Source: an uncultured Bacilli bacterium
GTDB lineage: Bacteria; Bacillota_I; Bacilli_A; RF39; UBA660
DNA: 64,000 nucleotides
Assembly (NCBI GenBank): GCA_944332645.1
Contig: CALVKK010000001.1
Coordinates: 1 to 64,000 of the forward strand
Reading direction: 5' to 3'
Part shown: piece by piece, positions 26,360-33,162 of the stretch
How positions within the stretch are numbered: position 1 is the first letter of the stretch
How the letters are laid out: every line of letters begins with the position of its first letter
Made by a program: the position numbers and the translations under genes
The notes under the pieces: model-generated
Seen by the model: the letters and a program-made list of their open reading frames with translations, nothing else
The model's database searches: none
Told to the model about the DNA's origin: nothing

Positions 26360-26617
26360 TCACCTACTTTCAATCGATTTTTGACTTTCTTTAGTTCCAT
26401 CATAATTGTTAATATTTTGCCAACTTATCTGTTCTCCTTTAGATAAACTATCTTCAAAGTTTTTGTCTTTGTTAAATATCTCTTTAACTGTTTCAGTTAT
26501 TTTAGGTAATTCTATTGTTTTATTTTCTTTTAATCTTTGACCATTTTTGAGACCTAAAGTATAAGCTATTAAAATAAAAACACCCAATATGGTGCATAGT
26601 ACAATAGTTTCAAACAT
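26360..26617 (-). CDS. Small membrane protein between terL and portal
   Basis: 85 residues: one N-terminal transmembrane helix (TIVLCTILGVFILIAYTLGL) and a polar cytoplasmic tail. Not recognised. Its ATG shares a base with the stop of the preceding 49-residue gene (TAATG), so expression is coupled to the packaging genes. Confidence 0.65.
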   Translation of the reverse strand: MFETIVLCTILGVFILIAYTLGLKNGQRLKENKTIELPKITETVKEIFNKDKNFEDSLSKGEQISWQNINNYDGTKESQKSIESR

Positions 26618-26766
26618 TATTTATCACTCTTTTTCTTATTCTTCTTTTTTGGATTTGTTTCTTTCAAAACTCTTTTTACTGTACTTTTGATTACTTTATT
26701 GGTCTCTTCTTCCCCTAAAAATTCATTAGACATTGCTCTTAATTTGCGTAGCATTGCTTTTTTCAT
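26617..26766 (-). CDS. Small basic protein downstream of terL
   Basis: 49 residues, MKKAMLRKLRAMSNEFLGEE to a Lys-rich end KKKNKKKSDK. The ATG overlaps the terL stop (ATGA) and the stop overlaps the next ATG, so it is clearly part of the translated operon. The basic tail may bind DNA or RNA; function unknown. Confidence 0.7.
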   Translation of the reverse strand: MKKAMLRKLRAMSNEFLGEEETNKVIKSTVKRVLKETNPKKKNKKKSDK

Positions 26767-28133
26767 ATTATAACTATCTCCTCTCCCCAATCTTTTCGTA
26801 TCGGTTTCTCAAAATCTAAATCAAATGTTTTCTCAACATTTTTTATTTCTTTAGTAGGTGCTACTCTACTTACACAAAAATACCTTAATGCATCTGTAAT
26901 ATGTGTTGGTTCGTGTGGCTCGGTAGCTACATCATTAGGCTCTTTTTCGTCATGTTGTAACTGTGGCAAATATTTAATTAAATTAATACAATTATTAAAT
27001 ATCTTCAAATCACTATCTTCATATATTTCTCCTGTTTGTTCACTTCTTAATTTTCTTACCTTTAACCATTCTTTAACATTTAACCATCCGGCTATTCGAT
27101 TGTTACTAGCTTTAGCTAAATCAATACCCCCCTCATAAAACAATTCAGCTGTACTTTTACCAGTATCTCTATTACGATTCCATAAATCAGGTGGTGCATA
27201 TATATATTTATATCTAGCCTTTCTCATATAACTTTTTAATACTTGTCTTGCTTCGCTTACTATTAAATTACTTTTATGTATTTCGTTATAAACATAAGCT
27301 TTTCCTTTAGTATCTATAGCAACAAAAAGGACTGCAAACATATCTAATCCATAGTCCATAGCAATATATCTATTCCAATTATCTGGTATTTCAAATGGCT
27401 CTATCACATGTATTCGCCTTTTAAATTCTGGAAAGAACATTCCATCATAAATATCCCAATCACCATATTTTAGTGCCTTTCTTTCTTTTTCTGGTAAAGC
27501 ATCTAGTCTTTTTATATAGTCAGGGTCATATTCTAGCATGAATTTATTATCAGTAACTAAACTTGGAATAAATATTCTAGTTACTTCTTCTCCGGTTTCT
27601 AATTTACAGTTATGAATTACATTAGGTTCGCCTATATCTATAAATCTTTCTTTTACCCATACATGCCCAACACCACCTGGATTAGTAGAACTTTTCATTC
27701 CCTTTGGATAAGGATTAGCACCACGACATCTTGAAATCATATATGTATACATAAATTCGGTGAAATGAGTTAATTCGTCAAATCGAATTACATCATATTC
27801 AGCTGATTGGTATTGATAAACGTCTTTTTCATATTGAATATAACCAAAATCTATAATACTGCCATTATCAAATTTCCATGTATGCTTAGAGTTATTATAA
27901 CTCGCTATTGATAATGGATAGAAATCTAAACTTACACGAATTAATGATTTTTCTAAATCAGCAAATGTGCTTCTAAATATTATCTGTTTACTTTTAGGAT
28001 ATTTCAAAGCATAAAGTAAAGCATCAACTAATTGTCCATAAGATTTACCACCACCAGCAGCACCACCAAATAATGTCTCAAACGCTTCTGAATTAATAAA
28101 TTTTTTTTGTTTTTTAGTAATCGATATATCCAT
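26763..28133 (-). CDS. terL: Terminase large subunit
   Basis: 456 residues. N-terminal ATPase: Walker A-like LFGGAAGGGKSYG (about 17-29), Walker B YDVIRFDELTHF, and STNPGGVGHVW as coupling motif. The C-terminal RNase H-like nuclease begins with AMDYGLDMF (first Asp) and ends near HITDALRYF (last Asp). It cuts and pumps phage DNA through the portal. The copy-2 version is truncated by the window end. Confidence 0.93.
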   Translation of the reverse strand: MDISITKKQKKFINSEAFETLFGGAAGGGKSYGQLVDALLYALKYPKSKQIIFRSTFADLEKSLIRVSLDFYPLSIASYNNSKHTWKFDNGSIIDFGYIQYEKDVYQYQSAEYDVIRFDELTHFTEFMYTYMISRCRGANPYPKGMKSSTNPGGVGHVWVKERFIDIGEPNVIHNCKLETGEEVTRIFIPSLVTDNKFMLEYDPDYIKRLDALPEKERKALKYGDWDIYDGMFFPEFKRRIHVIEPFEIPDNWNRYIAMDYGLDMFAVLFVAIDTKGKAYVYNEIHKSNLIVSEARQVLKSYMRKARYKYIYAPPDLWNRNRDTGKSTAELFYEGGIDLAKASNNRIAGWLNVKEWLKVRKLRSEQTGEIYEDSDLKIFNNCINLIKYLPQLQHDEKEPNDVATEPHEPTHITDALRYFCVSRVAPTKEIKNVEKTFDLDFEKPIRKDWGEEIVII

Positions 28134-28489
28134 TACTCAACAACCTTTATATTGACTTCAAACTTATTGTTTTCTGTGCTTTCTCCATTCGCCAATCTCA
28201 TCTTGTCATATAAAGTTCCAATAACTGTTGTTAAATTATTTATAGGTATATCGTTTTTATTTAATTCTTTGTCTAATTTACCTAATGCCTTATAAATTAG
28301 TCTATCGCAATAATCAGAAAACTTTTCTTTTTTCTTTTCGTATTCTTTCGGATTGTTCGATATTATTTTTTTTACCGTCTTATCAGATATACCACATTCT
28401 TTAGCCGTAGCATTGTAACTATTAGTAAGTGCATAACTAGCTATTACTTCTGCTATTTTCTTGTTGTCAATTTTTGTTCCTTTCGCCAT
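28133..28489 (-). CDS. terS: Terminase small subunit
   Basis: 118 residues from the ATG at 28489. An N-terminal helix-turn-helix (NKKIAEVIASYALTNSYNATAKECGISDKTVKKII) is the DNA-recognition part, followed by helical oligomerisation sequence. It is directly upstream of terL with a shared stop/start. A longer frame begins at 28528 but would overlap the preceding small gene. Confidence 0.85.
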   Translation of the reverse strand: MAKGTKIDNKKIAEVIASYALTNSYNATAKECGISDKTVKKIISNNPKEYEKKKEKFSDYCDRLIYKALGKLDKELNKNDIPINNLTTVIGTLYDKMRLANGESTENNKFEVNIKVVE

Positions 28490-28493
28490 ATTA

Positions 28494-28580
28494 TCACTTC
28501 TTTCTAAATCTATAATATCTATACACAATATAAATTAATAACAAAATAAAAATGACTTTGAAACCATCGTCATATGTCAT
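28494..28580 (-). CDS. 28-residue single-helix membrane peptide
   Basis: MTYDDGFKVIFILLLIYIVY then a basic end RYYRFRKK. The ATG follows AGAGGTGATAAAT, a strong site, and the stop is 4 nt from the terS start. One transmembrane helix with a positive cytoplasmic end. Function unknown. Confidence 0.5.
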   Translation of the reverse strand: MTYDDGFKVIFILLLIYIVYRYYRFRKK

Positions 28581-28612
28581 ATTTATCACCTCTAATTATA
28601 GATACTGTACTA

Positions 28613-28687
28613 ATGATATATCTTATACATTTTCGGCTTGTACTTCGCACCTGTCTAATTGTATAAGTAACCATTTTTATATATCAT
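28613..28687. other. Nested inverted repeat upstream of terS (possible cos/pac or RNA structure)
   Basis: ATGATATAT (28613-28621) pairs with ATATATCAT (28679-28687), and directly inside it CTTATACA (28622-28629) pairs with TGTATAAG (28660-28667). The 30-nt loop is less AT-rich than its surroundings. It fills the 118-nt gap between the HNH gene and the small peptide gene, the usual place for packaging sites. Confidence 0.5.
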
Positions 28688-28698
28688 CAGTGCACTAA

Positions 28699-29115
28699 CT
28701 ACAATTTAACTCTTTTTAAATAACTATCTTTTATTAATAATTTTCCTTTTTTACCTCTATCGCTACAATGCTCTCTTTCAAACGCAGTCAATAGGTCGTT
28801 TATTCTTCTTAAATTTTCTAGATCTAAATAACCTTTTACATTTTCATCTATCATTTCACTTGTTATAGCAAGAAATATTTCGTAATCTTTAGCTTCTATT
28901 AAATGTAGATAATCGTGTGATGTATCTTGTCTTAATATCGCACCGTTCCAAAATAGATATCCCTCTCCTATTCCATATTCTTTGCTATTTCTTCTTGGCA
29001 CTATAAGATGATGGTAGCTCAAGCTATTCTTTTTATCCACAGTAAAGCCCATAAAATCAAAACCTAGTTTCATTATCTTAAATTGGTTTATCATTATCTT
29101 TGTTATTTCTCGCAT
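28699..29115 (-). CDS. HNH-like nuclease of the packaging region
   Basis: 138 residues, first protein-coding gene of the late operon. The core SYHHLIVPRR, then GYLFWNGAILRQDTSHDYLHLIE, has the His/Asn/His arrangement of HNH-type (beta-beta-alpha metal) nucleases. In several phages an HNH protein next to the terminase is needed for packaging cleavage, which fits its location, but a homing or degenerate role is possible. The ATG at 29115 has a GGTGAT site. Confidence 0.65.
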   Translation of the reverse strand: MREITKIMINQFKIMKLGFDFMGFTVDKKNSLSYHHLIVPRRNSKEYGIGEGYLFWNGAILRQDTSHDYLHLIEAKDYEIFLAITSEMIDENVKGYLDLENLRRINDLLTAFEREHCSDRGKKGKLLIKDSYLKRVKL

Positions 29116-29130
29116 ATAATCACCACATTT

Positions 29131-29205
29131 TGGTTCTCGAGGCTAGAATCGAACTAGCACATTATAGGTTCAAAGCCTATTGCCTTACCGTTTGGCTACT
29201 CGAGA
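29131..29205 (-). tRNA. Phage-borne tRNA-Gln (TTG)
   Basis: Acceptor TCTCGAG/CTCGAGA with U1-A72, typical for glutamine tRNAs; D arm GCC/GGC; anticodon stem ATAGG/CCTAT with loop CTTTGAA (anticodon TTG); T arm GCTAG/CTAGC with loop TTCGATT; encoded CCA at 29131-29133. All stems are intact, so it is probably functional. It lies in the leader of the late operon, upstream of the HNH gene. Confidence 0.88.
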
Positions 29206-29327
29206 ATATAAAAAAGAAAAGAGGTAAACTTTTCTTAACAACCCACCTTACATACATTCGTACATGGAGTGGGCAAATATAAAAGGGGTTTTACAATGAG
29301 ATGTCTTTTAAACTATCTCACAGTATC

Positions 29328-29360
29328 ATTATATAACAAGTTTTGTGCAATTTTGTGCAA
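29328..29360 (-). promoter_or_regulatory. Candidate activator-dependent late promoter
   Basis: A consensus -10 TATAAT (29328-29333, minus strand) has no good -35. Instead two perfect tandem copies of TTGCACAAAA (29341-29350 and 29351-29360) lie directly upstream. It follows the terminator at 29378-29408 and precedes tRNA-Gln and the packaging genes, so this is the likely start of late transcription, perhaps driven by the ArpU-like regulator. Confidence 0.55.
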
Positions 29361-29377
29361 TCTTTATTTTTTAACAC

Positions 29378-29408
29378 AAAAAAAGAGCCTATCAATAACG
29401 ATAGGCTC
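29378..29408 (-). terminator. Terminator of the early operon / small RNA
   Basis: Minus strand: 9-bp stem GAGCCTATC/GATAGGCTC, 6-nt loop, then seven T. It ends the small RNA that starts near 29633 and separates early from late genes. Confidence 0.9.
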
Positions 29409-29515
29409 AACAAAGGTCTTATTTCTATCTTAACTGGATAGCGTCCTTAACAAACTTTTTATATTGCTGTATGACCTTTTATTTTTTACTAACAAATTTA
29501 ACAAAGCCATTTTTT

Positions 29516-29587
29516 TATTTAGGTTGGAATCGAACCAACTACATTTTCGTTACTAGCGAAACGCTCTACCAAATGAGCTACTAATTC
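29516..29587 (-). tRNA. Degenerate tRNA-like fold (Thr AGT-type anticodon loop)
   Basis: D arm GCTC/GAGC with loop containing GG; anticodon stem TTTCG/CGAAA fully paired with loop CTAGTAA; T arm GTTGG/CCAAC with canonical loop TTCGATT. The acceptor stem GAATTAG/CTAAATA has two mismatches (positions 1-72 and 3-70), and no CCA follows. It is therefore unlikely to be charged and translated, and more likely a structural mimic or a decayed tRNA. Confidence 0.6.
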
Positions 29588-29638
29588 TTTTTGCAGTAAT
29601 GGCTTTTAATATATGATATAACAATTCCCTATATTTCC

Positions 29639-29667
29639 ATTATATCATATTTACCCTTTAAAATCAA
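29639..29667 (-). promoter_or_regulatory. Promoter for the small RNA, embedded in the end of the Ro60-like gene
   Basis: -35 TTGATT (29662-29667) lies in the last codons of the upstream gene; 17-nt spacer; extended -10 TGATATAAT (hexamer 29639-29644). A 10-bp inverted repeat, TATGATATAA/TTATATCATA (29640-29649 and 29612-29621), covers the -10 and early transcribed region and could be an operator. Confidence 0.65.
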
Positions 29668-31039
29668 TCTTTTTCTTGTAATTTTCAATAATTCTATCGA
29701 TATATTCGTCCATATTCATAATGCCAGGTAATAGTAATAAAGATTGTAAATCGTAACCTGACATATAGATATTTCCATATTCGTCGTATTCTGGACTTGT
29801 ACGATTTCTATTATTAAAATTCCACCAAATTATTTTTGTTTGTGCTCCGGCTTCTTTAAATATTTTCATAGTTTCTTCTTTAGATTGACGAGAACCATAA
29901 TCAAACTCCATATCAGACATAACAATTAAATAATCAGGAAATTTTTTCAATCCTTTCAAAATTTTCATTACAGCACCAAAATCTGTATTAGAGCAATCAC
30001 CCGTATACATAGATTGATATTGTTCTTTTAATGTCTTACCTCTTATTGTCATCAATTTAGGATGTGAACTAAACGAAATTACTTGATTAGGTGCGTAAGT
30101 AGAATGCGTAGCAAGTGCATGAGCGATACTTGTTGCTTTAGAACATAAACTATTTGAATTATATAATCCACCCATTGAACCAGATGTATCTAAAACACAA
30201 ATACAATTCAATGATAAACCACTTGTTTCTTGCTCTACAATTTTTTTACCAATAATATCAGCTACTTCTTCTATATTATCAGATTTCTTTACGGTTTTGT
30301 AAGCATCATGAACATTAGCTGTAGAAGTATTTACTTTTGCTTTATCTTCTTTTACTGCAATAATATATTCGCTAAATCTTTCTTTTAAATCGCTTCTAGT
30401 TGAAAATGTATGCAAATATTTTGTCATTGCTAAACTTGGAACTTGTTCAAAATTTATTTTTTCTACCAATGGATGAATGTATTTATTATTTTTGAAAATA
30501 TCATCAAGAGGTGTGCCATCTTCTTTTAATTCAGCGTAAGACAATTTATATTCAACAGTTGAATCGGTTTTAATTAATGCTCTATATTCCTTTTCAGATA
30601 TATTCCACATTTCACATAATGCTTTTGCTATTTTTTTATCTTTACCAGTTAGTCTTGGCATCCACTTTTTAGCTAATTCAATATGTTCTTGATCTGTATT
30701 GCCAGATAGTACCGCCAACAAATAAGATAAATTTTTATCAGTTGGGATATGCCATAAATCATCATACCTACCAGCTGTAATAACATTATTAGGTTCTACT
30801 TCAGATAATTGCATCAATTTTCTTCCTAAATCGCGTCTACCTTGACCAAATCTAGGATCTCTCATATACATTGAAAATATTTTTTCTTTCTCACTTTTTC
30901 CAATTCTCACTTGATCTAAATTTTTAGAGAAGAAATCAGCCATAAATAACAAGTCAATTAAATTATTACCGGTACTATTATATGCCTTATCCCCATTTTC
31001 AGTTAATTTTTCATTAAACATTTTTTCTATTTTATTCAT
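29651..31039 (-). CDS. Ro60/TROVE-like (or DUF2828-like) vWA protein
   Basis: 462 residues. The N-terminal 230 residues are helical repeat-like, with MYMRDPRFGQGRRDLGRKLM and AGRYDDLWHIP, the pattern of TROVE/DUF2828 proteins. The C-terminal part is a von Willebrand A domain with a complete MIDAS: DTSGS (284-288), Thr352 in NTDF and Asp376 in SDMEFD. Ro60 proteins use this layout as a ring that binds misfolded RNAs and Y RNA, often with exonucleases. It has an AGGAGG site, overlaps the ArpU-like gene by 8 nt, and is followed at once by the tRNA-like small RNA. An uncharacterised DUF2828-only role is the alternative. Confidence 0.7.
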   Translation of the reverse strand: MNKIEKMFNEKLTENGDKAYNSTGNNLIDLLFMADFFSKNLDQVRIGKSEKEKIFSMYMRDPRFGQGRRDLGRKLMQLSEVEPNNVITAGRYDDLWHIPTDKNLSYLLAVLSGNTDQEHIELAKKWMPRLTGKDKKIAKALCEMWNISEKEYRALIKTDSTVEYKLSYAELKEDGTPLDDIFKNNKYIHPLVEKINFEQVPSLAMTKYLHTFSTRSDLKERFSEYIIAVKEDKAKVNTSTANVHDAYKTVKKSDNIEEVADIIGKKIVEQETSGLSLNCICVLDTSGSMGGLYNSNSLCSKATSIAHALATHSTYAPNQVISFSSHPKLMTIRGKTLKEQYQSMYTGDCSNTDFGAVMKILKGLKKFPDYLIVMSDMEFDYGSRQSKEETMKIFKEAGAQTKIIWWNFNNRNRTSPEYDEYGNIYMSGYDLQSLLLLPGIMNMDEYIDRIIENYKKKIDFKG

Positions 31040-31460
31040 AATCTTCCTCCTTAATCATTTTTCTAATATCATTAATAAAATCGTATATTCTTCGTTTACT
31101 ATAATTTGTTTTTATTGCAATATATCTTACTTTCATATTTTTAACATATTTTAATAGATATATTTTATCTAACATGTTTGAACTATTATTTAATTCTATT
31201 TCTTTTAATTTCAATCTATACTCTAAAACATCTCTTAAATTTCGTCTTACATTTATCTCTTTGTCGATTTCTTCCATCTTTATAGTGTAATTTAAGAATT
31301 TATTACTCGAGCTACCTTTTAGTAACTCATTCTCAAAATTAGCCGATTTTGGTACTACTGAATACAATAATTGCGACTTTTTAGCTAATGCTTTTTCAAA
31401 TTCTTTTTTAGCTTCTTTATATTCTTCATTTAGTTTATAGTGTTCAATAAATAGTTCCAT
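31032..31460 (-). CDS. ArpU/DUF1492-like late transcription regulator
   Basis: 142 residues: helical N-terminus, then a segment VVPKSANFENELLKG common to this family, and a C-terminal helix-turn-helix resembling sigma region 4 (LLKYVKNMKVRYIAIKTNYS, KRRIYDFINDIRKMI). Such proteins at the end of early regions of Firmicute phages switch on late genes. The promoter at 29328-29360 is the natural candidate target. Confidence 0.7.
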   Translation of the reverse strand: MELFIEHYKLNEEYKEAKKEFEKALAKKSQLLYSVVPKSANFENELLKGSSSNKFLNYTIKMEEIDKEINVRRNLRDVLEYRLKLKEIELNNSSNMLDKIYLLKYVKNMKVRYIAIKTNYSKRRIYDFINDIRKMIKEEDYE

Positions 31461-31472
31461 ACTACCACCTCT

Positions 31473-32093
31473 TTATTCTCTATCGAAATGTTCTCTTAAT
31501 TTGCCGTTTTTCATTCTTACATATTTTGAAATGATGTTATTATGATTTACTATAAATCCCTCGACATTTCTTTTTACTTTGTTACAGTATTTTTCATAAA
31601 TACTATCTAAATATTCTTTATTTGGTAAAACATTTAATTCAGCTACATTAGGTACTATACCAATAAAATTAGGAATTGTTTGACTAGCAAATGGGTATAT
31701 AAACAAATCGTGGTCATAAATTAAATTATATAAATTAAAATCATCATCTATATTGGCTTTAGCAAACATATACCATTTTTTATCGAACTCATCGATAGTA
31801 TACTTTAATTGCCCCATTCCAAGCCATTCTCCACAAATAGCACTATTCTCGTGTAATTCGTTTTGTAGTACTTCTTTATTATCTAGCAACCATTGATACA
31901 ATCCTTTATATAATATTTCTTTTTGTTCTTCAATTTCTTCAATACAAATAATATTATTTCTTTGTGCAATGTATAATTTCTCATTTTTCTTAAAAAAGAC
32001 TAAATTACTACCATCTAATTTTTCAGTAACATAAATCTTATCTCCACTACATTTTACTCTTTTTGTTTTAGGATAAATTCCTTTTTTTATCAT
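31473..32093 (-). CDS. RNA ligase, Rnl2-type nucleotidyltransferase domain
   Basis: 206 residues. Motif I VTEKLDGSN places the adenylated lysine at Lys25; AICGEWLGMG (about 85-94), KKWYMFAKAN (motif III region, 105-114), VEGFIV (motif IV, 177-182) and SKYVRMKNGK (motif V, 189-198) follow in the correct order for RNA ligases of the T4 Rnl2/DRB0094 superfamily. The separate C-terminal domain of T4 Rnl2 is missing, so the protein is a minimal ligase. It would seal 3'-OH/5'-phosphate nicks in RNA using ATP. Placement just upstream of the Ro60-like gene suggests RNA repair. Confidence 0.82.
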   Translation of the reverse strand: MIKKGIYPKTKRVKCSGDKIYVTEKLDGSNLVFFKKNEKLYIAQRNNIICIEEIEEQKEILYKGLYQWLLDNKEVLQNELHENSAICGEWLGMGQLKYTIDEFDKKWYMFAKANIDDDFNLYNLIYDHDLFIYPFASQTIPNFIGIVPNVAELNVLPNKEYLDSIYEKYCNKVKRNVEGFIVNHNNIISKYVRMKNGKLREHFDRE

Positions 32094-32482
32094 TCTTTCA
32101 CCTCATAAGTCATACTTTCAAATTGTTCTTTCGTTACTATTGATTTAATAGGATAATGTTTTATATAAGGATTTATAGTTTTATATCCATGTTCCATTAT
32201 TAATGTAAAATTAAAAATATCATCACCATTTGGGTTATATATTGCAGTTACTTTATATCCATTAACATAATCTCCTTCTTCAATTAAATCGATTATGTTA
32301 TAACTTGCTTTTAATACATCTTTTTTTTCTATATAATTAATTTCTTCTTTATCTATAAAAAATCCATCAATTTCAGGAAAAACGCCAATTCCTACATCAA
32401 CACTATCTTCGTGAAATTCTCTATAAAGTTTACAAATACCATTGTTTTTAGTTCTAACATACATTCCTTCTTCTAATTTCAT
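32090..32482 (-). CDS. Hypothetical early protein
   Basis: 130 residues, not recognised. Beta-rich; starts MKLEEGMYVRTKNNGICKLY, which looks like a small SH3-like or barrel fold, and has a second similar turn EEGDYVNGYKVTAIY near residue 70, so it may be two related half-domains. Strong GGGAGGAAAAT site; overlaps the ligase start by 4 nt, so it is co-translated with it. Confidence 0.6.
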   Translation of the reverse strand: MKLEEGMYVRTKNNGICKLYREFHEDSVDVGIGVFPEIDGFFIDKEEINYIEKKDVLKASYNIIDLIEEGDYVNGYKVTAIYNPNGDDIFNFTLIMEHGYKTINPYIKHYPIKSIVTKEQFESMTYEVKE

Positions 32483-32721
32483 ATTTTCCTCCCAAAAACA
32501 TCATTAATGCCACAGTCTTTCACTTGGTCTTGTATATCTAATATTTGATTAAGTAATTTGCAATATTCTACTGGTTTATTATCGCTAGTGTATATTATTT
32601 TAAAGTATCTGCATGGTTTAGCGCACACGCCATATTTCTTAATTTTTTTAAATTTATGATGACAGTACTGTGTGTTTTTAGGTATAAACAAGCTAGCCCA
32701 TTTTTCTTTAATCTTCTTCAT
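32479..32721 (-). CDS. Small Cys/His-rich protein
   Basis: 80 residues from the ATG at 32721 after AGGTGG. CHHKFKKIKKYGVCAKPCRYF plus a later Cys could bind zinc. Very basic N-terminus. Not recognised; possibly a nucleic-acid-binding early protein. It overlaps its neighbours on both sides. Confidence 0.5.
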   Translation of the reverse strand: MKKIKEKWASLFIPKNTQYCHHKFKKIKKYGVCAKPCRYFKIIYTSDNKPVEYCKLLNQILDIQDQVKDCGINDVFGRKI

Positions 32722-32788
32722 CTTCCACCTCAATATCATTACTCTCGTAAACTTGTCCGAATTTACTTTTGCATTCGTTACATATCAT
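32708..32788 (-). CDS. Possible 26-residue CxxC peptide
   Basis: MICNECKSKFGQVYESNDIE then an acidic end. The CNEC knuckle suggests half a zinc site. It starts 2 nt after the preceding stop and overlaps the next start, filling the gap, but the ribosome site is weak. Confidence 0.35.
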   Translation of the reverse strand: MICNECKSKFGQVYESNDIEVEDEED

Positions 32789-32789
32789 T

Positions 32790-33146
32790 TTAAGCATCTA
32801 CTTTCTGTAAATTACTTATTATTCCGTTAATTAATTCGGCTAATTTATCGCCACATTCATTATTCATTCTTAATTTTTCTTGAATATAACCACCTAATTT
32901 AATACTATCGGTCGAAAAACCATAACTCGTATGATCAATAATACTAACAAACAAATAGTTTGATTTGATACCTCTTTGAAATTGTCCGTATTTTATATCT
33001 AACCCTAATTTAAAAACTATATCTAAATGTGTTGATTTCTCATCAGTCCAACCTATTCCTACTGTACCTCCTGTTTTTATAATATTTGCTATGGTTTTAT
33101 ATGTATTTTCGCCATTTATTATTTCACCATAATTATCTACATTCAT
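32790..33146 (-). CDS. Hypothetical early protein
   Basis: 118 residues, not recognised. Contains KTGGTVGIGWTDEKSTHLDI and FSTDSIKLGGYIQEKLRM; alpha-beta composition, no catalytic motif I can defend. AGGAGTGATAAATA site; part of the run of small early genes. Confidence 0.6.
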   Translation of the reverse strand: MNVDNYGEIINGENTYKTIANIIKTGGTVGIGWTDEKSTHLDIVFKLGLDIKYGQFQRGIKSNYLFVSIIDHTSYGFSTDSIKLGGYIQEKLRMNNECGDKLAELINGIISNLQKVDA

Positions 33147-33162
33147 TATTTATCACTCCTAA

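Larger units (their letters stand above)
29378..29633 (-). ncRNA. Candidate Y-RNA-like small RNA downstream of the Ro60-like gene
   Basis: A 256-nt stretch with no protein gene, with its own promoter (29639-29667) and terminator (29378-29408). It holds a tRNA-like fold (29516-29587) inside an 8-bp inverted repeat, AAAGCCAT (29599-29606 as read on the minus strand) with ATGGCTTT (29503-29510). A second structured part follows: AAAGGTC pairs with GACCTTT across about 50 nt, with a CTATC/GATAG hairpin inside. Bacterial Y RNAs of the YrlA type combine an end-pairing stem that binds Ro60 with a tRNA-mimicking module and are encoded beside the Ro gene, the arrangement seen here. The identification is inference. 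Confidence 0.55.

Noticed and set aside
28581..28698. Packaging RNA like that of phi29
   Set aside because: The structure is in the right region, but this phage has a TerS/TerL terminase rather than a phi29-type ATPase, so such an RNA is not expected.
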